From the IMG/VR virus record IMGVR_UViG_3300042544_000979, positions 1 to 21,645 of that record: a stretch of 21,645 nt of DNA; one strand, 5' to 3'. Both the position numbers and the translations under genes were made by a program. The stretch comes from a virus. The notes beneath the pieces were generated by a model. The model saw only the letters and a list, made by a program, of their open reading frames with translations, was not told the origin of the DNA and made no database searches. Within the stretch, counting starts at the first letter, position 1. Each line of letters begins with the position of its first letter. Positions 1-8,482 of the stretch are shown here, piece by piece.

Positions 1-2
1 AA

Positions 3-3000
3 GGTAGTCAGGCAAACAGAGTTCTTGAGCTTGGACAGCAGACAGCCGAAGAATTAGCGGTATTGGCAGATCGAGAATTAAAAAAGGTAGAAGATTCTCC
101 AGCATTTAAATTCCAAAAAGCAATTGAAGATATAACAGTTGCCTTGGCACCATTAGGAGAACAGTTCTTAAAGCTTATTACTCCAATTGTTGAATTCGTT
201 ACAGGAATGCTAAAGAAGTTCAACGACATGAGCGAAGGCTCTAAGACTTTTGTTGCTGGCCTAATTGCTACCCTAGGACTTGTTGCCCCAGTAGTACTGA
301 TGACCGTAGGTCTTGTTGCTAACGGTGTTGGTAACCTAATTAAAGGATTTAATTCTCTTAGACTATTCTATAACAAGCTTGGCGGAGACTCCACTGGCTT
401 AGCTAGCTCAACACAGTATTTGACACAAGAACAGCTAGAGGCAGCTGCAGTTGCAGCCTCCCTTGGACAGTCTCATGCACAGCTAGCACAAATCTTTACT
501 TCTGAAACACAAGCAGTACAAGGCCTAATTGCTGCATACCAGCAAGCAGTAATTGCTGCTAATGCTTTAAGTGCAGTTGCTCCAGTTGCAAGAGCTAGAC
601 CAGAAATTACTGTAACCACTAACTCCAGAGGTGGTCGACGTGCTGTAGCTCCACAGGGATATGCAGATGGTATAGTTTCTGTTCCTGGTCCAAAGGGGGC
701 AGGAGATATTGTTCCTGCAATGTTGTCACCAGGGGAAGCGGTTATTCCTGCCGAGCAGACCGAAAAGTACGGTCCACTAATTGCTGGTATTGTTGCAGAC
801 AACATTCCAGGATATATGGCATCCAACGTAAAAAAATCTTCAGCGACGCTTGACCTTGACGATCTAAGCAAACTAACCCCAAAAGAGCTAGAAGCTCTAA
901 GATCTTTCAAAAATGTCTCCGAAAATACAAGAAGAAGAACGCCAGCAGCGGAAACAAGCATAGAAAAAATTAAGTCTGTAGAGGGTATTAGGACAAAGCC
1001 AGAAGACGTTCAAAAACTTTTGGCAAGGCTAGATGTTAATCCAATAGATTCATTAAAAATGATGAGCAATCTTGCAGAAGTTGCAACAACACAAACCGTC
1101 GATGCTTACGAAGAGTATGTTAACACAATAAAATCAACTTATGAAACAGGAGCTAAAAAACTTGATGGAACTGTTAAAAGCTCTCAAAAGTTTAGAAAGC
1201 AGGTAAAAGAAGCTGCCAACTTTGTTTCAAAAAATGATCCATTAGATGCTCCAAACCTTATGCATGTTGGAGAAGGAACTAGCGTCTCTGGAAAAGAAGC
1301 AGCTGCCTTAAATAAACAAGGAAAGCTAAACGTTTCCCCAGGTGATTTGAAAAAGATTCTGGCAAATCCAGATGCAAAAATAGACATAAAGTCTCTTTTT
1401 GGTGCTGACAACTTTGACAATATACTAAATAAAAGGCTAGCTGGTGCTGGAATTTCCGCAGAAGAACTTTCTGGAGGACTTAAAGATGCTGGTCCAGAAA
1501 AATGGAATAAGTCCATAAGGCTAGTCGGAGGAAACATTGAAGAGCTGACTGACGAGCTGTTAATTTTTGACGAATCTGTTCAGGCGGTAACTGACTCAGT
1601 ACCAAAGACTACTGTTGTATTTGATAGTCAGGTAAAAGCTGAGGAAGCAAGAGCAAAAAAGATTGCAGCAATTAGCACTCAAGAAATAAATTCAGAGGCA
1701 ATAAGAAGAGTTAAAGATCGCATTCCAAATCTTCTTCCACTTATAGAAAAAGCTGCATCCACTCCAGGAGAAATTAGAAGTGTTCCAATTGGTATTGAGG
1801 CAGACTCTAACAGAAGAGACATTTCGAGTGGGTTAGGAAATGCTAAACTAGCCGCAAGAGCTAAAGAAGAGCTTAACCGTGCATTCCCGATAGAAGAAAT
1901 CCGACAACTTTCTCAAACTTCTTCTGTAGCATCACAGGATATATCAGAACAGTCTAAAGCAAATGCAGGACTTTCGGCTGCTTCAGATATGGCTACAAAA
2001 AATGCCAATGAGCTAGCAACGGCAACAACGCTTTTGGGTCAAAAAGCGGCTTCCGCTTCCGCTGCAATGGCGGTAACTACCAACTCTAGAGGCGGCAGGC
2101 GTGTTCAAACTCTTGCAAGAGGAACTCTTTCAGTTCCTGGACCTAAAGGTGCTGGAGATATTGTTCCAGCCATGCTCTCCCCTGGCGAAGCGGTTATTCC
2201 AGCCAAGGTAGCAGAAAAATACGCACCGTTTATTCAGGATATGATTGCTGGAAATATTCCAGGATTTATGAAGGGCGTATTCCTTGGAATGCCAAAGTCA
2301 GCAAAATCTGTTTCTAAGGGTCGCACAGCAGGAGATGAAATATACGAACTCTTTAAAAAGAGTAGTTATGCAAATACTCCTCCAACAGAATATGGTCACC
2401 AGATTTCTCCTACGACTGGACACAGCTTCCCAATCTTTGGTCTTGGCGGGGTATACCAAAAGGGAGCAAAGCAAGTATTTGTAAAGCCAATGATGGACGA
2501 AACTGCAGCTCTTGCAGAAATGAGAGCTACAGCAATTGCCAGACAGGCCCATGGATTAAAGGCACCAGAACAGCGGGTAGTTGTAATCAGAGACCCAATG
2601 GATGTGAAAAGACAAAGAAGGTTCTTAGCCCTAGAGTCTGATCTAGATCCAACATTTGTTAATACTAATCCTATGGGAGTATTTAACGAAGAGCAATACT
2701 TTAGACAGCTAGCGGCATCACTACTTCGTGCAGATAAAGATTTATCTCCTGCTAATGTCTATGGAAATGTTGTTGCCGACGTTGGACCTGCTGGGGTATT
2801 TGACAGAGCCTCTGGACTAAGACAATATTCTAAGAATCTTCCTTCTATGGAAGACCAAGCACTTGTAAATCTTCTTGGAATTAAGGGCGGTGCCAAGAGA
2901 GCTTTTGCAGAATCTACCCTTGGATTAATGGCTGGCCTGACTCCAGAGCAATATCACCAAAAGATGATTTCAGAAATTCAAAGGGTTCTTCCAAAACTTA

Positions 3001-6000
3001 AAGCAACTATTGCATCATTCGGACTAACAAATCCAGCAGACATCGGAATGTATGATGACATGGTTAGAAGGCTTGAGGCTGGTCTTTCTGTTGACTGGAG
3101 TAAGTTCCACAGCGTTCATTCAGCTGTAAAGATTCCAAAGCCAAAGAAGGTTAAAGAGCCAGTTGGCTATGCTAAGGGCGTTGTATCTGTTCCAGGACCA
3201 AAGGGAGCTGGGGATGTTGTTCCTGCAATGTTGTCTCCAGGAGAAGCCGTTATTCCAGCTGCCATGGCAGAAAAGTATGGACCACTAATTAGCTCTATGA
3301 TTTCTGGAAATATTCCAGGGTACGAGGGTGGGCTAGAAGCTGCTGACTCAGAAAAAGCCGAAAGAGATCAAAGAAGAGCAAACAGAAAAGAAACTGTTCA
3401 AAGAGTTTCTGGTCGAATTTCTCAGATTGGAATGATGGGGTCTATGGGGGTAGGTGCTGCATCAATGGTTCCAGGAGTGGTTGGAGAAATTGCTCAGCAA
3501 TTAGCGGCTCCAATCATGGCCCTATCCACCTTATCGATGTTTATACAGGGGCCATGGACCGCAGGAATTGTCGCCGCTATAGCTGTTATTGGAAGCTTGT
3601 GGTATGTTCAGGATCAATTATCTCAATCTTATAAAAAGGCTCAGGTAGAAGCTATAAGGCTTGGAGAAGCCATTGGAGGAAGTACTGAGGCAATTAGAGG
3701 TCTTGCAGAATTTAGTGGAAAAGTAACCGCTGGAGAAGTTGCAGAAAAACGAAGAGAAAACAAGTTTAGATTGATGGGGGTTGCACCAGGAAAAACTACT
3801 TTTGGAGAATCCTTTATTAAGGACGAGGCTGGGGTTGCTTTGCTCAAAGACTTAAAGATGGAAGTTGCAAATAGTGGCGGAAACACAGCTTCAGCTCTCC
3901 AGGCTGTATCTAGCCAACTATCAATGGCTGTTGTTTCTGGAGCGTTATCACAAGACCAAGCAGGAAGTATTGCGTCTCAAATAGGATTAGAACTAAATGA
4001 CTCATCTTTTGCGGTAAAAGTAAGAGCAGAAATTTCAGAACTGATTGGGCCAGATGGACAAGACCTAGCAACTAATGAGTTAGTCATTGCAACAAGGTTG
4101 GCTAACACTTCTAGAGGTAATTTAGAAGCTTCCAGAGAAACAATGAATAAACAGCTAGGCACCATGGGTGGTAATGCAACTGAGGGCGGAAGAGGTACAA
4201 ACGCCGCACTAAGTGTTCTTGGTACTGCTGCAACGGGTGCAATTGCTGGAGCAATGATTGCAAGCGTTATCCCAATTCCAGTAATAACCCAGCTAGTTGG
4301 TGGTGTAGTCGGAGGAGCCATAGGACTTATTGGTGGCGTTGTCGGACAATTGTCAATCATGGAAGGCATGGCTAAAAAAGCAGGAGCCTATTCGGGAGCC
4401 TATGTTGCGGACATGTCCATGGCACTGCAGCAACAAAATGAAATCATGGCAGTCTTAGATCAAAACTATGCAAAAAAACTTGATGAGGCGGCTGCTGAAG
4501 GAGATATTACTGAATACAAGAGGCTACAGCTAGAGTATGACGAAAAAAGGTTAGCTCTTACAGAAGTCTCAGCTGAACTGAGCAATGACATGATTGCTCA
4601 ATATGATGAGATGCTAGCTACTGGTAACAATGCAGGTGCCGAAGCTATCATGAGCGGATTAAAAAATGCGGCTGATGTAAAATTTGCAGAAGATCCAACC
4701 TATGCATTATACAGAGATTCTATTAATGCATCGATAAAGGCTGGCACAGACTCTGGTGCAATTACTGGTGGTCAAGAAATTCGAATAAGAACAGAGCTTT
4801 TGTCTGGTATGGATCCATCCACACTAAACACACTTTTAAACTCAGGAGATATTTCTAAGGTAGTAAACCTTATTACAAATCTTGGTGGCCCAATGGCAAC
4901 AGAAGTTGGAATGGTTGCCAACATGATCAAGGATGAAGAGCTCTCGGCAAAATTTATGCTAAGGGTAGAAGAGGCTGGCACTGACTCCGTAGAGGCACAA
5001 AAACTAATTGATCTTGCAGCTACCATGCAGTCTCTTGGTGGAGAAGGTGTGATGGAGAACAGCATTAACACTATCTTTAGTGCTGTAATGGATGACTCTA
5101 TGGCTTCTGCAGAAATAACTGAAACAATAGAAAGCTTAAAAGCGAATGAAGTAGAGACTGTAGAAAAAGTTTATGAAATCCTTCCAGAGTTTAATGTTGA
5201 TGGAGAATATGCAGAAGCATTCAATGAAGAATACTTTGCAACTCTACAATCAAATGCACAAAGAGAAACTTATGTTTTAGCTACTAAATTAATTATGGAA
5301 ATTCCACAGGCCGAGCTAATTGCTTCCCCCGACTTTATTGCTTGGACAAACGATCGAGGAGCAAGATACGGACAATTTCCAAAAGGCGGATCTTTAGCTC
5401 AGTGGCAACAATGGTATGCAGACGACATGGCACAAAAGGTTACCACTAGCGGTGTTGTAATGGCTGGAAGGGCAGCAGAAGAGCCAGAAGATACTGGTGG
5501 CGGTGGTGGAGGAGGTCCAGCAGCATCTCCGCTAGACGATATCTTAAAGAAGCTAAGAGATGTTCGTAAGAGCCAAATTGGAGTTACAAAGGGCTTTGAC
5601 GCATCGTCTGCAGCTATAGATAAGTTGTTTGGTGGAGATAAGGGTATCAATCTGTTCAACGGTCTAGAACAAAGCATGAGAAAGTTTGGTGCTGGAGAAG
5701 ACCTCATCAGCGTTATAGCTGGAATGGACCCAGAAGAGTTTGAGAAAAAGAAAAATCTTCTATTCAATTTTGATAAACAGACTGGACAAATTATTGGATT
5801 TAAAGACAAGCTTAAAAATATTGGAGAAGCCCTATCTTCAATTGCCGTGGGTGAATATGTTAATGACCAACAGAAGGCTGCACAAGAAGCAAAAAACCAA
5901 GTAGGTGCTTTTAATGAACTTAGGGCTGCTGGCTACTCAGTTGCAGAAGCTTACGAAGCAGTACAAGATGCCGAACTTGCCGCTGCACTTGTTAGCGGTA

Positions 6001-7688
6001 ATGTAACAGCTGCCCAAGTGCAAAAAATGCTAGAAGAAAGAAAGAAGTTCTTAGAGGAACAGAAGAAGCTTGCAAGGCTTACTCCAGAAGGTTTGCAAGA
6101 GGTATTTACTGAGGGCTTTAACAAAGCCATGGAAGCTTTTGAAGCCGAAGAAAAAAAGCTAACTCTAGAGTTTGATCTTAAAGTTAAAGACGATCAGGCG
6201 GCAATTACCGCAGCTGAAAATGAAATTGCAAAAATTAGGTATGAGATTGATGATTACGAAGCATCTCTTCGTGGAGTAGAAGATCAAGAAAAAGCAATTA
6301 ACAAGACTTACGACGAAAAACTAGAAGCCCTAGAAAAAGTTCGAGTAGCTAATCAAAAGGTTCTAGACCAAGAAAAGGGTAAGTTATCTGTTGCAGAAGC
6401 TATTTCTCGTGGTGACCTGGCCGCAACTGCAAGGGCAGCCCAAGACCTTAGAGCAACATCTGCTTCTGGATATTTCTCAAGTCAAACTGATGCACTAAAT
6501 GCTGGAAGGCAGTCAGCACTCGATCAGGTTAGAGGAGAAAACGGTCTATCTAGAGTTGAAATAGAAGAAAGAATTGAAGAGCTTACGAACAACATTTTTG
6601 AAATTGAAGAAAAGACTTTGGAGCCAGCTCAAGAAAGAGTTAGGCTGGCACAGGTTGAGTTAGACAAGAGAATTAAAGAGCTAGAGGTTTTGGGCAAAAC
6701 AAAAACCGAGTGGGAAACAATCAAAAATAATATTGATATAGCTAGAGTAAACAGTGCTGGCTATAAAGATGCAATGATAGAGGCCCTAGAAGAAGTTCAA
6801 AACATTCAAGATCTTTGGAATGAAATTGAAAAACCAAAGGAAACTGTTTATACAGTAAAGACCGTTAACGAGGGCCAGGCTTCTGGAGGAGGCGGAGGCG
6901 GAGGTGGCGGAGGCGGCACCACCCAAGACCCATTGGATCCAAAACTTGACACCCCAGCAGCTCAGGCAAATAGGATTAGACAAGCATTAAATAACGCCAC
7001 CACTGCCCCTAAAGTTTCAAAGGCACTTAGAGACGCAGCTGGAGTAACTATGTCTAATGCTGATAGAGCAGATGCATTAATAAATGCTTACCTTGCAAAA
7101 ATAACAAAAGCTCAGGCGGACGCTATTCTTTCCAAGGCTGGAGTTAGTGGAACTGGCGGAGGCGGCGGCGGAGGAGCATTTGTAACGAGAAAAGCGGCTG
7201 GAGGCCCCGTTGCTGGACCAGGAACTGGAACGTCAGATTCTATTCCAGCTATGCTTTCTAACGGAGAGTATGTAATCAAAGCTTCTTCTGTAGAAAAGTT
7301 TGGAACAAGATTCTTAGATTATGTAAATAGTGGTCAGCTACCAAAATTTAATCTGGGCGGAATGGTTAAGCCTCGTCCTATGCCAGGAATGAACAAGCCA
7401 GCATTTAACAAGCCATCCCTCGGTCTTTCAAGTATGGGAATCGCTAGACCACCAATGCCACAACTTCCTTCGGGACCAAAATTTAAACTTCCAACAGATT
7501 TGGAAGTTTCTAGGGGACCTGTAAAATTGCCAGCCTCGCAACCTCCAGCAAATAACAACAGTTCAGTGTATAATTATAACTTGAGTGTAAATGTTGCTTC
7601 TCAGTCAGATCCAAATACAATTGCACAAACAGTAATGGCTCAGCTTCAAAGAGTTGAGTCACAAAGAGTAAGAAACGGTAGATTCTAA
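3..7688 (+). CDS. Tail tape measure protein, 5'-partial, multidomain
   Basis: The frame is open to the left edge, so the TTG at 63 is not the real start; about 2561 residues are visible. A tape measure protein sets tail length and occupies the tail lumen. What shows this is the great length, hydrophobic segments (about 246-341, 3423-3606 and 4221-4365), long charged coiled coil (about 6020-6400 and 6550-6700), glycine linkers, and the place just before the distal tail and hub genes. Four copies of a module reading roughly GP..GAGD.VPAMLSPGEAVIPA followed by EKYG and IPG lie at about 606-828, 2070-2277, 3162-3330 and 7175-7365; the last, with SNGEYVI, is the version usual near the end of such proteins. 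Between copies 2 and 3 is a globular, kinase-like segment (2331-3140). The segment between copies 1 and 2 is unrecognised. The gene ends in TAATG, sharing one base with the next. Confidence 0.93.
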   Translation, partial: GSQANRVLELGQQTAEELAVLADRELKKVEDSPAFKFQKAIEDITVALAPLGEQFLKLITPIVEFVTGMLKKFNDMSEGSKTFVAGLIATLGLVAPVVLMTVGLVANGVGNLIKGFNSLRLFYNKLGGDSTGLASSTQYLTQEQLEAAAVAASLGQSHAQLAQIFTSETQAVQGLIAAYQQAVIAANALSAVAPVARARPEITVTTNSRGGRRAVAPQGYADGIVSVPGPKGAGDIVPAMLSPGEAVIPAEQTEKYGPLIAGIVADNIPGYMASNVKKSSATLDLDDLSKLTPKELEALRSFKNVSENTRRRTPAAETSIEKIKSVEGIRTKPEDVQKLLARLDVNPIDSLKMMSNLAEVATTQTVDAYEEYVNTIKSTYETGAKKLDGTVKSSQKFRKQVKEAANFVSKNDPLDAPNLMHVGEGTSVSGKEAAALNKQGKLNVSPGDLKKILANPDAKIDIKSLFGADNFDNILNKRLAGAGISAEELSGGLKDAGPEKWNKSIRLVGGNIEELTDELLIFDESVQAVTDSVPKTTVVFDSQVKAEEARAKKIAAISTQEINSEAIRRVKDRIPNLLPLIEKAASTPGEIRSVPIGIEADSNRRDISSGLGNAKLAARAKEELNRAFPIEEIRQLSQTSSVASQDISEQSKANAGLSAASDMATKNANELATATTLLGQKAASASAAMAVTTNSRGGRRVQTLARGTLSVPGPKGAGDIVPAMLSPGEAVIPAKVAEKYAPFIQDMIAGNIPGFMKGVFLGMPKSAKSVSKGRTAGDEIYELFKKSSYANTPPTEYGHQISPTTGHSFPIFGLGGVYQKGAKQVFVKPMMDETAALAEMRATAIARQAHGLKAPEQRVVVIRDPMDVKRQRRFLALESDLDPTFVNTNPMGVFNEEQYFRQLAASLLRADKDLSPANVYGNVVADVGPAGVFDRASGLRQYSKNLPSMEDQALVNLLGIKGGAKRAFAESTLGLMAGLTPEQYHQKMISEIQRVLPKLKATIASFGLTNPADIGMYDDMVRRLEAGLSVDWSKFHSVHSAVKIPKPKKVKEPVGYAKGVVSVPGPKGAGDVVPAMLSPGEAVIPAAMAEKYGPLISSMISGNIPGYEGGLEAADSEKAERDQRRANRKETVQRVSGRISQIGMMGSMGVGAASMVPGVVGEIAQQLAAPIMALSTLSMFIQGPWTAGIVAAIAVIGSLWYVQDQLSQSYKKAQVEAIRLGEAIGGSTEAIRGLAEFSGKVTAGEVAEKRRENKFRLMGVAPGKTTFGESFIKDEAGVALLKDLKMEVANSGGNTASALQAVSSQLSMAVVSGALSQDQAGSIASQIGLELNDSSFAVKVRAEISELIGPDGQDLATNELVIATRLANTSRGNLEASRETMNKQLGTMGGNATEGGRGTNAALSVLGTAATGAIAGAMIASVIPIPVITQLVGGVVGGAIGLIGGVVGQLSIMEGMAKKAGAYSGAYVADMSMALQQQNEIMAVLDQNYAKKLDEAAAEGDITEYKRLQLEYDEKRLALTEVSAELSNDMIAQYDEMLATGNNAGAEAIMSGLKNAADVKFAEDPTYALYRDSINASIKAGTDSGAITGGQEIRIRTELLSGMDPSTLNTLLNSGDISKVVNLITNLGGPMATEVGMVANMIKDEELSAKFMLRVEEAGTDSVEAQKLIDLAATMQSLGGEGVMENSINTIFSAVMDDSMASAEITETIESLKANEVETVEKVYEILPEFNVDGEYAEAFNEEYFATLQSNAQRETYVLATKLIMEIPQAELIASPDFIAWTNDRGARYGQFPKGGSLAQWQQWYADDMAQKVTTSGVVMAGRAAEEPEDTGGGGGGGPAASPLDDILKKLRDVRKSQIGVTKGFDASSAAIDKLFGGDKGINLFNGLEQSMRKFGAGEDLISVIAGMDPEEFEKKKNLLFNFDKQTGQIIGFKDKLKNIGEALSSIAVGEYVNDQQKAAQEAKNQVGAFNELRAAGYSVAEAYEAVQDAELAAALVSGNVTAAQVQKMLEERKKFLEEQKKLARLTPEGLQEVFTEGFNKAMEAFEAEEKKLTLEFDLKVKDDQAAITAAENEIAKIRYEIDDYEASLRGVEDQEKAINKTYDEKLEALEKVRVANQKVLDQEKGKLSVAEAISRGDLAATARAAQDLRATSASGYFSSQTDALNAGRQSALDQVRGENGLSRVEIEERIEELTNNIFEIEEKTLEPAQERVRLAQVELDKRIKELEVLGKTKTEWETIKNNIDIARVNSAGYKDAMIEALEEVQNIQDLWNEIEKPKETVYTVKTVNEGQASGGGGGGGGGGGTTQDPLDPKLDTPAAQANRIRQALNNATTAPKVSKALRDAAGVTMSNADRADALINAYLAKITKAQADAILSKAGVSGTGGGGGGGAFVTRKAAGGPVAGPGTGTSDSIPAMLSNGEYVIKASSVEKFGTRFLDYVNSGQLPKFNLGGMVKPRPMPGMNKPAFNKPSLGLSSMGIARPPMPQLPSGPKFKLPTDLEVSRGPVKLPASQPPANNNSSVYNYNLSVNVASQSDPNTIAQTVMAQLQRVESQRVRNGRF
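606..828 (+). repeat. Tape measure PGEAVIP module, copy 1
   Basis: This segment encodes VTTNSRGGRR, then a block containing GAGDIVPAMLSPGEAVIPA, then EKYGPLIAGI and NIPGY. It matches copy 2 (2070-2277) almost residue for residue across the block, including the leading VTTNSRGGRR, but many codons differ at synonymous positions. It closes the first hydrophobic and alanine-rich part of the tape measure protein. The role of the module is not known to me. Confidence 0.85.
2070..2277 (+). repeat. Tape measure PGEAVIP module, copy 2
   Basis: This is the second copy: VTTNSRGGRR, a short spacer, the GAGDIVPAMLSPGEAVIPA block, then AEKYAPFIQDMIAGNIPGF. It lies directly before the kinase-like segment. 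Codon choice differs from copies 1 and 3 while the protein block is unchanged, so it is an old duplication held at protein level rather than a recent DNA duplication. Confidence 0.85.
2331..3140 (+). other. Kinase-like domain inside the tape measure protein (putative)
   Basis: About 270 residues that look globular rather than helical-repetitive. In order: a glycine-rich FGLGGVYQKG followed by QVFVKP, whose Lys could be an ATP-binding lysine (about 2437-2490); a helix with conserved-looking Glu, ETAALAEMRATAIARQAHGL, then a P.QRVVV strand; later LLRADKDLSPANVYGN (about 2728-2775), which could be a catalytic or metal loop with Asn; and GVFDRASG (about 2794-2817), which could hold the metal-binding Asp. 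This order resembles HipA, PI3/4-kinase and Fam20C-type folds. The resemblance is by eye only; no activity is shown and another fold is possible. The segment lies exactly between two copies of the PGEAVIP module. Confidence 0.4.
3162..3330 (+). repeat. Tape measure PGEAVIP module, copy 3
   Basis: The third copy has VGYAKGVVSVPGPKG, then GAGDVVPAMLSPGEAVIPA, AEKYGPLISSMISGNIPGY. It lacks the VTTNSRGGRR lead of copies 1 and 2. It closes the kinase-like segment and precedes a charged helix and the second hydrophobic region. Confidence 0.85.
5496..5516 (+). repeat. Poly-glycine linker tract (7 Gly)
   Basis: Seven consecutive glycine codons separate the region after the third hydrophobic segment from the next helical part of the tape measure protein. 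Mixed GGT, GGC and GGA codons are used. It is a flexible interdomain linker by composition. Confidence 0.85.
6885..6917 (+). repeat. Poly-glycine linker tract (11 Gly)
   Basis: Eleven consecutive glycine codons in mixed GGA, GGC and GGT lie just after the main coiled coil and before a 75-residue Ala/Asp-rich segment. Its DNA is a near-perfect GGN repeat, so it may vary in length between related phages while staying in frame. Confidence 0.85.
7155..7175 (+). repeat. Poly-glycine linker tract (7 Gly)
   Basis: Seven consecutive glycine codons directly precede copy 4 of the PGEAVIP-like module near the C-terminus of the tape measure protein. Confidence 0.85.
7175..7365 (+). repeat. Tape measure PGEAVIP module, copy 4 (divergent)
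   Basis: The divergent C-terminal copy reads GGPVAGPGTGTSDSIPAMLS then NGEYVIKASSVEKFG, ending NSGQLPKFNLGG. This SIPAMLSNGEYVI form is common near the C-terminus of phage tape measure proteins, which supports the naming of the whole gene. It differs from copies 1-3, which have LSPGEAVIPA. Confidence 0.8.
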
Positions 7689-8482
7689 TGGCCTCAATTT
7701 CCTATATGAATGGAAGAAAAAAGTATCAACGCCCTCAAGCTATGCTCTGGGCAAACAATCCAGGAACCAGCTCTGGAGGCCTATATCTTCCAAATGGATT
7801 TGAGGTAGGTCAGACACCAGCAGAATCTGAAAACCAAAACTTGTTGAACGAATTTATGGTTTTATCGGATGATAATCGTTCGCCGCTACAGTTCGACACT
7901 TTAAGAATTGAAAAAAGAGAAAGAATGATTAATGGCAGAATGCGTTCTTACCATGTTGCAGATAAGCTAACCCTATCTACCTCTTGGGATATGCTTCCAT
8001 CTAGATCTTTTAAAACTAAGCCAAATTTTAATGCTAGTGCTATTCCAGACTTTAATAATGATGGAACTCCAGAACCAACATTTAGCAAAACTAGAGAAGA
8101 TGCTGGATATGAATATGGTAAAAGAACTCCGCAGTCACCGAATAACCCAAGCGATAATTCTTTTGTTGAACTGAAATCAACTCCAACAATCTTTGAGTTG
8201 CAAGATACAACTACCTACTCAGATCAATTTACCTCCGACGGTGGGGCAGGGGGAGTAGAGCTGCTTGAGTGGTACAGCACTCACCAAGATTCTTTTTGGG
8301 TATACCTATCCTATGATAAGTATACCAACTTTTCAGAAGAAGACGAAAACAGATACAACAGGCTCGGACAGTATAACGAAATTATAGAAATGTTTATTTC
8401 TAATTTTAGCTACTCGGTTGAAAAACGTGGAGGCCTAAAGCACGACCTTTGGAATATCTCTGTAAGCCTAGAAGAGGTTTAA
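7688..8482 (+). CDS. Distal-tail-like minor tail protein
   Basis: 264 residues, starting at the ATG inside the TAATG junction with the tape measure gene. Position directly after the tape measure gene and before the giant hub protein is that of the distal tail (Dit) protein in long-tailed phages, which forms the ring joining tail tube to tip. The sequence looks beta-rich and soluble, with no signal peptide or membrane helix. It has a central IEKRERMINGRMRSYHVADK stretch leading to TLSTSWDMLPSR, and ends DLWNISVSLEEV, a style of ending I associate with minor tail proteins of actinobacterial phages. The first 30 residues are polar and glycine-rich. The Dit role is inferred from gene order; the family itself I cannot name. 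It is followed immediately by the next ATG with no gap. Confidence 0.7.
   Translation: MASISYMNGRKKYQRPQAMLWANNPGTSSGGLYLPNGFEVGQTPAESENQNLLNEFMVLSDDNRSPLQFDTLRIEKRERMINGRMRSYHVADKLTLSTSWDMLPSRSFKTKPNFNASAIPDFNNDGTPEPTFSKTREDAGYEYGKRTPQSPNNPSDNSFVELKSTPTIFELQDTTTYSDQFTSDGGAGGVELLEWYSTHQDSFWVYLSYDKYTNFSEEDENRYNRLGQYNEIIEMFISNFSYSVEKRGGLKHDLWNISVSLEEV

Noticed and set aside
63-65. TTG as the start codon of the tape measure gene
   Set aside because: The frame is open and protein-like upstream to base 3 with no stop, so the gene enters from the left and this is an internal leucine codon.
473-961. 162-residue open frame on the minus strand
   Set aside because: It lies wholly inside the tape measure gene, with Ala/Ser/Pro-rich low-complexity translation and no ribosome binding site; it is a shadow of codon use.
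3977-4369. 130-residue open frame on the minus strand
   Set aside because: Proline- and threonine-rich reverse reading of a glycine- and valine-rich membrane segment of the tape measure protein; no start signal or domain.
7569-7574. TATAAT inside the end of the tape measure gene as a promoter
   Set aside because: There is no matching -35 at 16-18 bases and the next gene starts over 100 bases on in a coupled TAATG junction; such hexamers are expected by chance in AT-rich DNA.
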